DNA of 64,000 nucleotides from Cordylochernes scorpioides (lineage: Eukaryota; Arthropoda; Arachnida; Pseudoscorpiones; Chernetidae). The position numbers and the translations under genes were made by a program. How positions within the stretch are numbered: position 1 is the first letter of the stretch; each line of letters starts with the position of its first letter. The stretch lies in assembly GCA_030710605.1 (NCBI GenBank), contig CP092882.1, positions 744,001 to 808,000 on the forward strand. Reading direction: 5' to 3'. Below, in pieces: positions 21,780-32,107 of this stretch. Under the pieces are notes generated by a model. It did not search any database. It was not told the DNA's origin and worked only from the letters and a program-made list of their open reading frames with translations.

Positions 21780-21910
21780 TACTATTTCTTGAAAATAAAG
21801 ATACTTCAGTCAGTAAATCTTTTTATTACCTCGATGTTTTGAAACGTTGAGATAATAAAAAGATTTATACTGGCCGAAGTATCTTTATTTTCAAGAAATA
21901 TGAATGCCGG
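21780..21910. repeat. Palindrome of the AAACGTC hammerhead-like family
   Basis: Arms TTTCTTGAAAATAAAGATAC and TCAGTAAATCTTTTTATTAC inverted around GAAACGTTGAG. Other copies at 32420-32690, 47850-47950, 53900-54070 and 60000-60175 keep GACGAGGACAAAAGA, TTTTGTC, GAAACGTCGAG. Confidence 0.65.
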
Positions 21911-22119
21911 CCAGGCAGCCTCTATTTTTACGACATTGTATACTAGTTGAATGAGACCTGGCTTTTCATGGATTCTACCTGGGTGAATGTTTACCTAACT
22001 AATATGGGTTTAAATACAAATGTTAATTATCATTATTATATATAATTAATATACTTAATTAGATAGTATAATCAACGCCATCTACATGCAAAATTATCAA
22101 ATATTGTTAGAGAGTATGA

Positions 22120-22292
22120 TACATTTTGAAACTAAACAATTTCTAACTATCCTTATTGCAATAAAAAAAAATATTGGGTGGGCCTGGCTCATCAGTGGTA
22201 AATCCTTCCAGCGGTTTCGCCAGTTTAATCTACCATACCGCTCTAATATTGTATTGGACTATTCTACTTATATATACGGTAATAAAGAATAA
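22120..22292. mobile_element. Fold-back element, left half
   Basis: AACAATTTCTAACTATCCTT, GGGTGGGCCTGGCTCATCAG, TGG, then GCGGTTTCGCCAGTTTAAT. The right arm is missing. Confidence 0.65.
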
Positions 22293-22377
22293 TTCTTGTG
22301 GTGTTTAGGAAAATATGAATATAGGGTTTTATTTTATGATTGAAATAAGGGAAATAGAGAATTTTTTAATTTAATAT

Positions 22378-22515
22378 ACACCAATACCTCGCTTTGCATA
22401 TCATCTCAGTACAGAACATAAAGGTTGTGATAAAGTATAAGCTAAAACACCAGTTTTGGTGAATTCAGTTTCGTTTTTGGAACGTAACCCCGACGCAAAG
22501 TGAGGTATGAGTGTA
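22378..22515. mobile_element. Chimeric MITE with replaced interior
   Basis: Ends match the 7669-7942 family (ACCAATACCTCGCTTTGC ... CGACGCAAAGTGAGGTATGA). The interior, however, is 22403-22469: CATCTCAGTACAGAAC, TAAAGGTTGTGATAAAGTAT, AACACCAGTTTTGGT. This closely matches 18113-18178, just downstream of exon 4 of gene A. Confidence 0.7.
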
Positions 22516-23280
22516 TAAGCATACGTGATATATATATAAAAGTTGATAATTGAAAAAAACAACACACAACTAAACAAGATACAGGTGTCTTCATTACATT
22601 GTATAATGATACAAGTAATAATAATAATAATTTTTAAAAAAGTTGATAGATTTCTGAGTTTTTTTTGTCGACATATTAGATGTTGAAGATAACTCGATAA
22701 TACATTTTTCTACTACTTCGTTTTAAAAATTATTAATTTAATAGAATTATACTAAATACAAGTGGTTCATGCCATGATAATCATGGTGGGTAGTTACCAA
22801 CTGATTTTATTGTAAGTACACCTCATGTCAACACATATAGAAAGCAGTTTGAATCTTGTATTTATAAGTGTGCCAGAGTCCTGTTTGGTTAGATGTACTT
22901 ACTTTAAGCAATTTATTGTCTTTGTGGCTATTAAAAATTGACAGTTTATATCACTCCTTCACCAACTTCTTTTTCGAAAAGCTGGTTCAAAATAACATTA
23001 ATAGGTACCGCTCAGCAAGAGCAACCTATTTCATGATAATTGAAACAGTGAATAATATATGAAGGTTATTCTCATATTAAAAAAAATTTTAACGCGGGAT
23101 TCAATCCCGGTTCATGACTGTCGGGAATCGAGCGTGTTACCCTCTCATCCACCGACTTTTATATTTTCGAAAAGCTGAAAATAAGAACTGACCTACCTCA
23201 ATTTTACATATTCAGCTAGACTTGACCTCAAAATGGAACTTCCTGGTCAACCTGTCCTGCATAGAAATCCACTCTTATAA
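22516..23280. other. AT-rich intergenic
   Basis: No gene. An imperfect tRNA-like segment lies near 23090-23158. Confidence 0.4.
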
Positions 23281-23372
23281 TTTTGTATGTAGATGGCTTT
23301 GATTATACTATCTAATTAAGTATATTAATTATATATAATAATGATAATTAACATTTGTGTTAAACCCATATT

Positions 23373-23610
23373 ATGATACATTAACACGCCATCTGTTATC
23401 AAAATTAGAAACTATTATAGACTCATATAATTCTTTTTAAAAATAAACAATTTCTACTTCCCTTACTGTAATGGAAAAAATAATGGGAGGGACTGGATCA
23501 TCAGTGGTGAACCCTCCCATTAATTTTTCCATGGCAGTAAAGGCAGTAGAAATTGTTTTATTTTTAAAAATAATTATATGCATCTATAATAGTTTCGAAT
23601 TTTGAAACCA
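23373..23610. mobile_element. Fold-back element, 238-bp copy with 5-bp target duplication
   Basis: ATATT (23368-23372) and ATATT (23611-23615) flank the element. The inverted paralogue of the surrounding DNA at 21945-22090 has a single AATAT (22001-22005) and no insert. The element is almost entirely palindromic: AACAATTTCTACTTCCCTTA and its complement, with GGGAGGG/CCCTCCC at the centre. Confidence 0.85.
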
Positions 23611-23687
23611 ATATTAGTTAGGTAAGCATTTACCCAGGTAGAATCCATGCAAAGCCAAGTCATTCAACTAGTATATATTACACCAAT

Positions 23688-23955
23688 ACCTCGCTTTGCG
23701 TCGTTTCGTTTTGCGTTTTTTTCGAAGTTGCGTCGCTGCTTAATTTTTACTGATTTTCACTGTGCGTCGTTAGATTTTCGAAGTTGCGTTGTTTTGGATT
23801 CGAGTCGTTAATTAATTTTTTTTTTATTTTTCCTAAAATATGGCAACACCTTTGTTTTTGATTGCGCCTTCACATATTTTCACTTTTCGTCGTTTCAATT
23901 TGCGTCGTGTTTTTTTGGAACGTAACCCCGATGCAAAGCGAGGTATGGGTGTAGT
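23688..23955. mobile_element. MITE, TIR ACACCAATACCTCGCTTTGC
   Basis: Complete second copy of the 7669-7942 family in the opposite orientation, TA at both ends. Confidence 0.8.
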
Positions 23956-24220
23956 TTAAATCCAAGTATTCTGATCAGAAATCCACTCAGGAACCGCTAG
24001 GTTCTAGTGTGTATTCTAGTCAGCTAGACAGTCCGGGTAGTTGATGTTCTGTGCTTCTGTAACACATGTTATCTATGATGAAAAAGGCATCTCCTTATTG
24101 TGCAACTGAAAGTTGCTGATGGCTTGCGCCTTCTATCGGAATAAATAACAACTATTCTCGTTGATTTTTAATTATTCTAGAATTGGCCAAATACCCATTC
24201 TTGATTAATTGAGAAAAGCT

Positions 24221-24266
24221 AACTACGGACGCGTTTCGGGCTGTTGGCCCTCATAAGCGTGGTACA
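24221..24266 (-). ncRNA. Hammerhead-like motif, ACGCGT family (one base off)
   Basis: Minus strand: CCACG, CTTATGAG, GGGC CAACA GCCC, GAAAC, GC, GTC, CGTAG. Box II, stem II, the GTC cleavage triplet and stem III ACGCGT are all intact. The only core change is G to T in box I, with one stem I mismatch. It complements the copy at 17681-17724, which keeps box I. Confidence 0.65.
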
Positions 24267-24799
24267 AGCTGTATCTCAACGACCAAAAAACTGGTCATTC
24301 AGGCATCCTGAAAAATCATGAAACGGGTCCTCTACCTACCTATTGTTCCAAGTTCAACACGGGAAAATGTTCTGTTCTTGTTGAGAGATATCCAGTTTCA
24401 TAATGTCAATATTTTCCATCGAATTGTTACAAAGTTACACCCTAGAAGCAGATGTCCTCCCAGACCTTTCGGTCCATAAGCTGGCTGTTCCCAAGTTGGA
24501 GTACAACATGAGAGTTTGTAACGTTTATAAAAAGATTTTAAAAAACTTTCTCAATACTATAGCGGATGTATGTAAGTTTTTCTTTTATAGCTATTTTTAA
24601 TGTAAAGGAAATAAATAATCAAGAATGTATGTCTCGTTAGTTTTTATTTTTTAACCAACGTCTGATTTTTACAAAGTCGTCATGTAAACAATGCTAAGTG
24701 ATGATGATTATTGGAATAAAGTTCTATGAAAAATTAAATATGAGAATAATAATTTTGAGATGTTTACAGCACGTATCAATACGTTTCATTATTATACAG

Positions 24800-24940
24800 A
24801 AAAAAAAAAACCACGAGCTTTCGAGCTCTTGATCTTTTCAACAGACAAAAAATTAATTAATAATCGAGACCCCGTGCTCACTCTCAGATATAATGTTGCC
24901 TGTTAAAGAGCAAGAAGGCGAAAGCTCGCAGATATTTTGT
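24800..24940. repeat. Inverted pair of hammerhead-like AGCTC motifs
   Basis: 24800-24840 (minus) and 24898-24935 (plus) carry CTGTTGAAAAGATC...GATC-type stems before CGAAAGCTCG. Decayed. Confidence 0.45.
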
Positions 24941-25012
24941 ATAATAAATAAACTTATCGCTAAAGTTTTTTTTATTTGATCCTCTCATAGAAGTATATCG
25001 TCATTTTCTTAT

Positions 25013-25300
25013 ATACACCTATCCCCCGATTTACACGGTAGATACGTTCCTGAGAAAAACGTGTAAATCGGGCGATAGGTGTCCACAGAAATAAAAAATA
25101 AAATGCATTGACAGGTTAAAATATGTAGTCAGCACATAAACTCGGGATTCCTCGTGAGATGTGTACACAGCGCATGTGTTCAATCACAGTAGCATTTAGC
25201 ATAGTGCGATAAAAACAAAAACAAAAAAACTTATTTGGAAAACCGTGTAAAAGATAAAACGTGTAAAAAAAGTACAGTGTAAATCGGGGGATAGGTGTAT
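25013..25300. mobile_element. MITE, TIR ACACCTATCCCCCGATTTAC
   Basis: Terminal inverted repeats ACACCTATCCCCCGATTTAC and GTAAATCGGGGGATAGGTGT, TA-bounded, about 285 bp. An internal GTGTAAATCGGGCGATAGGT near the left end makes a third copy of the terminus. Confidence 0.85.
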
Positions 25301-25324
25301 TTAACATCGTAACGATGTTGTGTC

Positions 25325-25480
25325 AATGAAATTCCGAGAAAAACTTCTATTAGAGACTGGGTAGAAATACCAGGAAAATATCTCTGTAGGAAATGTCACT
25401 ATGTGTTGGCGACATTGTGTATCAATACAACAGGGCTTCTAACATTGTTCCTTTTTTATCCAACTTCCCTTTACTGAGAT
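25325..25480 (+). repeat. Duplicated segment, partner of 27460-27600
   Basis: Shared words: GAGACTGGGTAGAA, TACCAGGAAA, CTATGTGTTG, ACATTGTTC, TATCCAAC and TACTGAG. Possibly an old gene fragment; no splice structure is visible. Confidence 0.45.
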
Positions 25481-25929
25481 GAAATTTGCATAAAGAAGTG
25501 ACGCGAGTTGATAAAATGCTATAAACATGTTTAGCTCTATGACAGAAAGAAGAGATGGAGGGTTCCATGAGATCTGCATCATTCCCCTCTATTTGCTTTC
25601 TATGTTTGAAAGTATATTTAAATTAATTAAACGATTCTCTATATAAAACTTTAAAACTCATATCATTGCAGTAAGGTCTGTAGAGATAATATTTGATGAT
25701 ATTTAAAAGAAACGCCAGTAAATTTATTTGTGTAAAAATCTTAACGATAGATGTCAATTAAATTAAATTTACTAATATATATTGGTTAGGAAAACATATT
25801 TTTTGGAAGAGCTCTGCTAGATGCAATACCTTGAAATTATATGTATGTACCTCTACAGACCTATAATCTTATGTCCATAGTTCACTAAACACCCCTAAGC
25901 TGCCTTCCATTGTAAATACAGGATATATT

Positions 25930-26020
25930 CCAAACCAATCCAATACAATAGTAGAGCGGTCTAGAGATTAATTTGGCGAAACCGCTGAGAGGGTTCACTA
26001 CTGATGAGCCAAGCCCTCTC
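25930..26020 (-). mobile_element. Fold-back element fragment
   Basis: TTTGGCGAAACCGCTGAGAG, GGTTCACTACTGATGAGCCA, AGCCCTCTC: the family core with no arms. Confidence 0.6.
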
Positions 26021-26384
26021 ATTCAAAAACTCATATCATTGCAATAAGGTCTGTAGAGATAATATTTGATGATATTTATGGCGTTTCGCCAGTAAATTTA
26101 TTTGTGTAAAAATATACAAATATGTATATATAAGTTTATTTATTATATTCACAATGATAGCTTTCGAGGTAAGGCTCTTTCACAGACCAAAAACAATATT
26201 GAATGCTATAAAGACTGACTTGACCGTAAATTAAATATAGTAAAAAACTTACAGCAAGTTTTAAAAATATATATTTATTTGAAGCTTTCGGGTCATGCCC
26301 TTTTTAAACCTTTCCACCCATCCAAATTAATTTTACTTAAAGGTTGAGAAAGGGCAAGACCCGAAAGCTCCCAATAAATACACT

Positions 26385-26596
26385 CATGGATAAAACTTAA
26401 GAAAGTGAAAAGTCTTTGAAGTCGCCGGTCGTTATTATTTTTTTGAAGAAGTAGACAGAGGGCAATTTTGTTGACATTTGGTCATCTCGTATGTCTTCAA
26501 TAAAGGTCACTGTGTATCAAAATCATTCAGAGTTATTGTCTGAATCCTAATATACATGTTAAAGGGTACAACTTCCTTATGTTATGTACATGAATG
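26385..26596 (+). mobile_element. Tc1-type MITE
   Basis: ACACTCATGGATAAAACTTA to TTATGTACATGAATGTA, TA-bounded. Preceded by an inverted pair of GAAAGCTT/GCTTTC hammerhead-like motifs at 26280-26372. Confidence 0.75.
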
Positions 26597-26740
26597 TATG
26601 TAAGTTTACCAAAAAGACACCTCATTGTGCATCAGAACGGTACACTGTACATCACCCTAATAAAAAAAAGCTTTACTAATGATGATAAAGAATTTGCCAC
26701 AACACCAGTTTAAGCAAATTCAGACAACAAAAGCCAACAA

Positions 26741-26783
26741 CCAGTATACCATGGTTTCGGATTATGGCCCTCATCAGTACAGG
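26741..26783 (-). ncRNA. Hammerhead motif, near intact
   Basis: Minus strand: CCTGTA, CTGATGA, GGGCCATAATCC, GAAA, CCATGGTA, TACTGG. Boxes I and II are canonical, stem III is ACC/GGT, and the residue before the cut is A. Stem I pairs at five of six positions. Stem II is short (two to three pairs), the weakest point. Confidence 0.65.
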
Positions 26784-26892
26784 GACAGCTTTAATTTCAT
26801 AACATCCTACCAGAAGTGTTATGGAATAGGTCAAATTTACCAAACAGATGTTTAAGCTGTTGAAGTGGCAAGGGCTGATTTTCCCTTTCGTA

Positions 26893-26930
26893 GGACTGAT
26901 GAGAGCTAAAGCCCTAAACCATGGTGTTTC
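26893..26930 (+). ncRNA. Hammerhead-like motif, opposite strand partner (decayed)
   Basis: CTGATGA, GAGC TAAA GCCC, TAAA, CCATGGTG. Box II has lost its G. It lies 110 bp from the minus-strand motif, in inverted orientation within the same repeat (26690-26990). Confidence 0.5.
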
Positions 26931-27702
26931 GGATACGATCACTGCCTCACTTACAAAGCTCGGAAAGCTTGCCGCATCCTGGATATGTCTGGTCTTATCG
27001 AAATAGTTGTGGCAGAGCTTGACTGTATCTTCTTGCCAGACTTCTTCTGGTCTCCAACCGAAGCCTATTTGCTTCTATAAAAGTGCCCACAACACACTGA
27101 TGACACTAATAATTCACCAACACCCGATTGTTACTGACACACTTTTATTAAACATCCTTATATACAGAATTATATTTACAAGTATGTAAATCTGGCTGAA
27201 TAAGCAAAAAAAGAGAAATTTACATAACCGGCGTCTCAACATGGTATACAGGTTATTGGCTTTTTTTGCTAAATTTTCCAAAATTAATTTTGTGGCTCAT
27301 TCTTTATTATCCAGGCCAGGTCGGAAAACCCAGTAGTCCTGAATGTCAAGGGGCGGCTGGATGATGGTGAAGGCTTCTCAGATGAGAGGACAGCTGCAGG
27401 ACCAGTACCAGTGGGCTAGTGTCAGGTCGCTGGACCCACAGGCGATGCAGGACTGTTGGGCCGAGACTGGGTAGAATTACCAGGAAATTCCGTAGGAAAA
27501 GTCAGCTATGTGTTGACACATCAATCTATACAATATGTGTCACATTGTTCTACTTCTATCCAACCATCCCTCTACTGAGCCCCAACACCAGTTCATCAAG
27601 TTCTCCCTGTACTGACGAGGGCTATTGTGGAATGGCTCTTAGTTTTATATTCTATTTTGACTGGAGAGGTGACCTTTATTTTTTATATAACTGACAGTTA
27701 GA

Positions 27703-28400
27703 TCTTGGAGAAGGAAAACTATGGTTTAAAACCAAGGACAGATGGAAAGTCCTTAGTCAGAATTGATAGTTCATCTAGTTAAAGGAAAACTATGGTTTAA
27801 AACCAAGGACAGATGGAAAGTCCTTAGTCAGAATTGATAGTTCATCTAGTTAAAGGAAAATTATGGTTTAAAACCAAGGACAGTTGGAAAGTCCTTAGTC
27901 AGAATTGATAGTTCATCTAGTTAAAGGAAAACTATGGTTTAAAACCAAGGACAGATGGAAAGTCCTTAGTCAGAATTGATAGTTCATCTAGTTAAAGGAA
28001 AATTATGGTTTAAAACCAAGGACAGTTGGAAAGTCCTTAGTCAGAATTGATAGTTCATCTAGTTAAAGGAAAACTATGGTTTAAAACCAAGGACAGATGG
28101 AAAGTCCTTAGTCAGAATTGATAGTTCATCTAGTTAAAGGAAAACTATATTTTAAAACCAAGGACAGATGGAAAGTCCTTAGTCAGAATTGATAGTTCAT
28201 CTAGTTAAAGGAAAACTATGGTTTAAAACCAAGGACAGATGGAAAGTCCTTAGTCAGAATTGATAGTTCATCTAGTTAAAGGGAAACTATGGTTTAAAAC
28301 CAAGGACAGATAGAGAGTCCTTAGTCAGAATTGACAATTCATCTAGTTAAAGGAATATGGCTTAAAACCAAGGACAGTTCATCTAAGAAAGGTAAAACTC
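27703..28400 (+). repeat. 71-bp tandem array
   Basis: About ten units of 71 bp: AAAGGAAAACTATGGTTTAA, AACCAAGGACAGATGGAAAG, TCCTTAGTCAGAATTGATAG, TTCATCTAGTT. Last two units shortened and diverged. Confidence 0.95.
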
Positions 28401-28630
28401 GTTTAAAACCAAGGACAGATCCCCAAAGTCTTGATCCGCATCTAGAAGAGATCACTTATGTTCCAAACCTGTATTCCTTTCTCGAGGCTTTTTTCGAGTA
28501 ACAACCTTAACGTTACATCATTGTGTTACTTGGAAAACGTTTGCAATGGCGTTCTTTGATGTTCAACGTCGGAGATGATACCGAGTGATAATAATTAATC
28601 AATATGATAATAATTATATATATTTATCTC

Positions 28631-28848
28631 AGCTAACCGAATATGTCCATTATGTAATTAAAAACCCCGACTCGGAACTGGAGCACCACATGTTTTTCTG
28701 TTTAAAGTTAATAAGTGAAAAGGAACTTCTTTTGAAGATAATTGAATCAAACCATCTTGTTCTGGAGACTCTGTTGTCTAGGACGACAAAGAATAAATCA
28801 TTGCTTCTGTACAAGTTTTACACGGCTGAGCAAGGGAATAAACATTGA
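28631..28848 (+). CDS. Probable terminal exon of an unidentified gene
   Basis: An acceptor-like tract TATATATTTATCTCAG ends at 28630. It is followed by 72 open codons beginning LTEYVHYVIKNPDSELEHH and ending YTAEQGNKH, with TGA at 28846-28848 and AATAAA at 28881-28886. The peptide is charged, leucine-rich and helix-prone. The frame remains open upstream of the acceptor to 28585. No upstream exon was found across the 71-bp array. The family is not recognised; it may be a gene fragment. Confidence 0.4.
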
Positions 28849-28880
28849 GAAAAGAGAGACGTTATGTAAATGGTTATGCA

Positions 28881-28886
28881 AATAAA
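28881..28886 (+). terminator. Polyadenylation signal for the 28.6-kb exon
   Basis: AATAAA 32 bp after the stop codon. Confidence 0.4.
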
Positions 28887-29800
28887 CGATCACCTGTAAA
28901 TAAATATATATTTTTCTGGGCAGTTATCACCAGGTCGAATCCTATGAAGTTGTCCCAAAAGTTCCCGTTTTTCTTATTACTTGGAGAATAATATTATTAC
29001 GGTGAATACATAATAATACATAATAATACAATTACTTTATACATAATACAAAGACATTATACATAGCGGCGAATAATATTGGTATTTCAATTTTTTTGAA
29101 AGTTTTTACGAACTTTTGGGACAACCTTGTATGTAGGGCATAGGTCCTCAATAAAAGGCTTGTTGTTGTTATTGATAATAATTATATCAAATCTACGTAC
29201 CGCTGATATGATATTGAATACTTGTCAAATTGGTAATCCTTTCCAACACGACCTAAAATGATTATTATATTTCTCCTTTCACACATTTCCTATCTTTTTG
29301 TTTGTTCTTTTTCTTTCGCTTTCTATGAATACAAATACTATATACAATTCCTCTTTCAAACTTTTAAAATGGATTTACTCTGATACACACTGAATTCCTT
29401 TCCCTCAACTCAGAAAAACCGCAATGCTGTTTGTCAACCAACCTGTATATATATGTCATAATATATGCTCTTCAAGGAATAATAAAGCAAGCCTACAGTA
29501 AACCCAGAGAGAGACGGGCGGGTAAGGACCGGTCACTTTAGACATCAGCGACATTCGAAGGGGCGACTACTGGGGTCCGTTACTTGGAACCTCGGGACTT
29601 TTAAGACAGTTGGGGATTGTGTGCGACACGAACAGCCGCCCGGCTGTTGCCGGGCCCGTCTCCCTCCCTCTCTCTCTCTGGTTGTCTGGGTTCCTCTTCC
29701 AAACTTGTGGTGTCCTAATTTTTCTCTCCCCACCTTATTATATTATCACATATATATACATAAGGGATGAAAATATTTAAACACGAATGTTTCTTTTTTC
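28887..29800. other. Intergenic with GC-rich patch
   Basis: AT-rich to 29490, then a GC-rich stretch (29505-29720: GAGAGACGGGCGGGTAAGGA, CCGCCCGGCTGTTGCCGGGC, (CT)n). It may be a solo terminal repeat or leader of a retroelement; no partner is seen in the window. Confidence 0.35.
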
Positions 29801-29804
29801 ACAC

Positions 29805-29965
29805 AAATCAAACTTCTACTGTCCTTACTGCGATGAAATAATAATTGGGAGGGCTTGGTTCATCAGTGGTGAACCCTCACAGCGGGTTCGACAATTTAAT
29901 CTACCAGACCGCTTCTTAGAGCTCTAATACTGTATTGGATGATTCTGCTTATATATGTTATACTG
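29805..29965. mobile_element. Fold-back element, left part
   Basis: CTTCTACTGTCCTTACTGCG, GGGAGGGCTTGGTTCATCAG, TGGTGAACCCTCACAGCGGG, GACCGCTTCTTAGAGC, ATACTGTATTGGATGATTCT. Confidence 0.65.
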
Positions 29966-30197
29966 AAGGGTGGAATCTTAGAAATGGTATTCAAGCAAAC
30001 TCTGTACATAAGATGATAAGACAGTAAAATTATATATAAATATTGCCACGTGGAAAATTAGGGAAGACCAACTTCGGGATGAGACAACAATTTTTTTCAG
30101 GCAAGAACAAACCCTGAGTGATAAACAAAAGATAAGCAAAAGAGGGAAGTGTACAGAGTATAGCAAAATATATAAACATAAAAAATAATACTCTGCT

Positions 30198-30413
30198 AAT
30201 ATTTCCAGGCAAGATACCAAATCCCTCATTTATCAACATATGCAGAGTACAGGCCACACTTTCAACATCAATAACCCCACCATACATTACAGGCACATAC
30301 ATATCTTACACCAAAGACTTATCCTAGAATCCATAGTATCCCACAAACTGAACAGCATCACCAGAAAAATAGAACTTCCAGAAGCTTATCATCCTCTCTT
30401 GTCCTTTATTTAA
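30198..30413 (+). pseudogene. PLE GIY-YIG endonuclease C-terminal fragment, second copy
   Basis: Open frame NISRQDTKSLIYQHMQSTGH, then TFNINNPT, LHQRLILESIV, and a final I-x-LPEAYHPLL, stop TAA at 30411-30413. It aligns residue by residue with 19515-19724 (NIS, IY, HMQSTGHTFN, RLILES, I-x-LPE-x-YH). This confirms one PLE family, 5'-truncated in both places. Confidence 0.75.
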
Positions 30414-30609
30414 ACCTTCCACATGTTTATTTCAATAGTCCTAATCATGCGCCGTCTCGTGGTTTCAGACTGCAGATTTAATATTTACTTTCTCAAAAAT
30501 CGGTCTTCTATTAATATTAACATATATAAATAGTTTAAAAACTTTATTTTATATATATTTATTCCGTCCTACCATTTGTACCATAGTCCTTATAAGTCAC
30601 GCTACATTT

Positions 30610-30645
30610 CTCGCCTGTTGAAGGGTTTTTACCCGAAAGCTTGCA
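30610..30645 (+). ncRNA. Hammerhead-like motif downstream of PLE fragment
   Basis: CCTGTTGAAGGG, T-rich loop, ACCCGAAAGCTTGC. Stem II GGGT/ACCC is good and box II and AAGCTT are intact, but box I is CTGTTGA. Confidence 0.5.
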
Positions 30646-31324
30646 CCTATGCATCAATAAAAGAAACTCGTCTTCCTTCACCATGTTTTTTCGTTTAATT
30701 TCAAATCAGGAAGAATTCTTCATCTATAAATAAATACTTTGTTACATATTAACCTCGAGCAACGCTCTTCCGCAAACAAAAATGAACTGTATATTTAATA
30801 TAGGTACTGTACATTTTTCGATATATATCATCCTTTCATCTTTCATCCCATTCTTCAGTTGAGGAATTTCTTCATAAGACAAAAGTTCTTAATAAAGGCT
30901 TAGGTATGTATGTATCAAATGTAAATACATCTTTATTTTATTCATTATTTTTTTATTTACACATATATTTATGTTTTTCTTGAATTTATCCCACAAATCT
31001 GTGCATGAGATTAATTGTCTTCAATTAAGAAATAGGTTTATATAAAATCGGTAAATAAAAGAAGATATCTTTCTCTCCACCAGATCCCAGTACAATTTCA
31101 CTTTTGTACTATACCCTATTTACATATATAAATTAATATTGCCACGTGGATAATTAGGGAAGACCAACTTCGGGATGAGACAACAATTTATTTCAGGCAA
31201 GAACAAACTATGAGTGATAAACAAAATATAAGAAAAAAAGGGAAGTGTACAGAGTATAGCAAAATATAAACATAAAAAATAATACTCTGCTAATATAATA
31301 ATGAATACTTTCCTACAATATTAT

Positions 31325-31530
31325 AATATGTAAAACGAAATTTGAAATCTATCCCGCATGTGTTTCTTTTCAACGAAAAATCAAAATTTATTCCAAGGGG
31401 AGAAATAACGATTATTTCAAACCTTTGGGATGAGGTATGAAAGGGTGAATTGTGAAGAGTAATGATAAACGGAAAAATAAAAGTGTCCAGGAATGAGAAT
31501 CGAACCAACATTGTTCCGCTTATTATAATA
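31325..31530 (-). mobile_element. tRNA-derived SINE, truncated copy
   Basis: Body plus half of the tRNA-like head (GTCCAGGAATGAGAATCGAA ... TTCCGCTTA); the head is cut at the anticodon region. Confidence 0.65.
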
Positions 31531-31730
31531 TGTAAATATATAGATTATACATTTTTTAAAACTTTTTTCTTTTGCACACACCCATGGTAAAATTCATTTA
31601 TAAATCTATAGGTCTTAGTCAATAGTGTGGCTTTTGGTCATTTCCTATTTAACATATTGATATTATTCTTGAAATAAATATTCTTTAATGTCTTTATTTC
31701 AAGCGGAACAGGGAAATATCAATGATTTAT

Positions 31731-32000
31731 CTATTGTCCATCCATCCATTCATCTCTCCAACATAACATTCTATCAAGACAGCGCGACAATACATCCGCG
31801 AACCATTCTAATGTTGTTTTTTCTGTTGTTAAAAGTGGACAGTCGCCAAGTAAGGATGTAGCGTGCCAATTATCTGTCATCCCAATATTGTCCAACGACA
31901 ACAGAAAAAGGACAATGTCACAATACACAGCGCCCATATGCACAAAGGGTGATGCAACTTGTCCTTCCCATTGTACAGTTCCACAAACAGGACAGTCAAG
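31731..32000 (-). other. Possible retroelement coding remnant
   Basis: A minus-strand frame (about 90 codons: CPVCGTVQWEG, later LLGDCPLLTTEKTTLEW) is open from about 32005 to 31731. The CPVCG start is reminiscent of LINE C termini, but the following H-x-C pattern is absent. It overlaps the 5' flank of gene B. Confidence 0.3.
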
Positions 32001-32007
32001 ATCTGAG

Positions 32008-32107
32008 ATGGTGACACTGCGGCTTGTCGTTCTTGGAGTCCTTATTGGAGCGGTTTGTGGTCAGAATTGTCACAAAGAGGTTTGGACGTTCATGAGAGTG
32101 CTATGTG
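32008..32107 (+). CDS. Gene B exon 1
   Basis: Signal-peptide exon, 100 nt, ending CTATGTG before GTAAGT, phase 1. Confidence 0.8.

Larger units (their letters stand above)
30045..31300 (+). mobile_element. PLE-containing interval between direct CACGTGG repeats
   Basis: 30045-30200 and 31140-31300 are direct, near-identical (ATTGCCACGTGG, ATTAGGGAAGACCAACTTCG, GGATGAGACAACAATTT). They enclose the GIY-YIG fragment and a hammerhead-like motif. Either long direct terminal repeats of a PLE-related element or two insertions of the same repeat. Confidence 0.5.

Noticed and set aside
23090-23158. tRNA-like segment (GGATTGAATCCCG B box, minus strand)
   Set aside because: Only about 67 nt, no proper acceptor pairing or anticodon arm seen. 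At best an old tRNA-derived repeat.
27703-28400. CRISPR-like regular repeat
   Set aside because: The 71-bp units are contiguous with no unique spacers and the genome is clearly eukaryotic; the same applies to the 102-bp and 76-bp arrays.
31888-32007. Upstream in-frame start for gene B
   Set aside because: It would place 40 polar residues before a good signal peptide. The ATG at 32008 gives an exon 1 matching gene A in layout.
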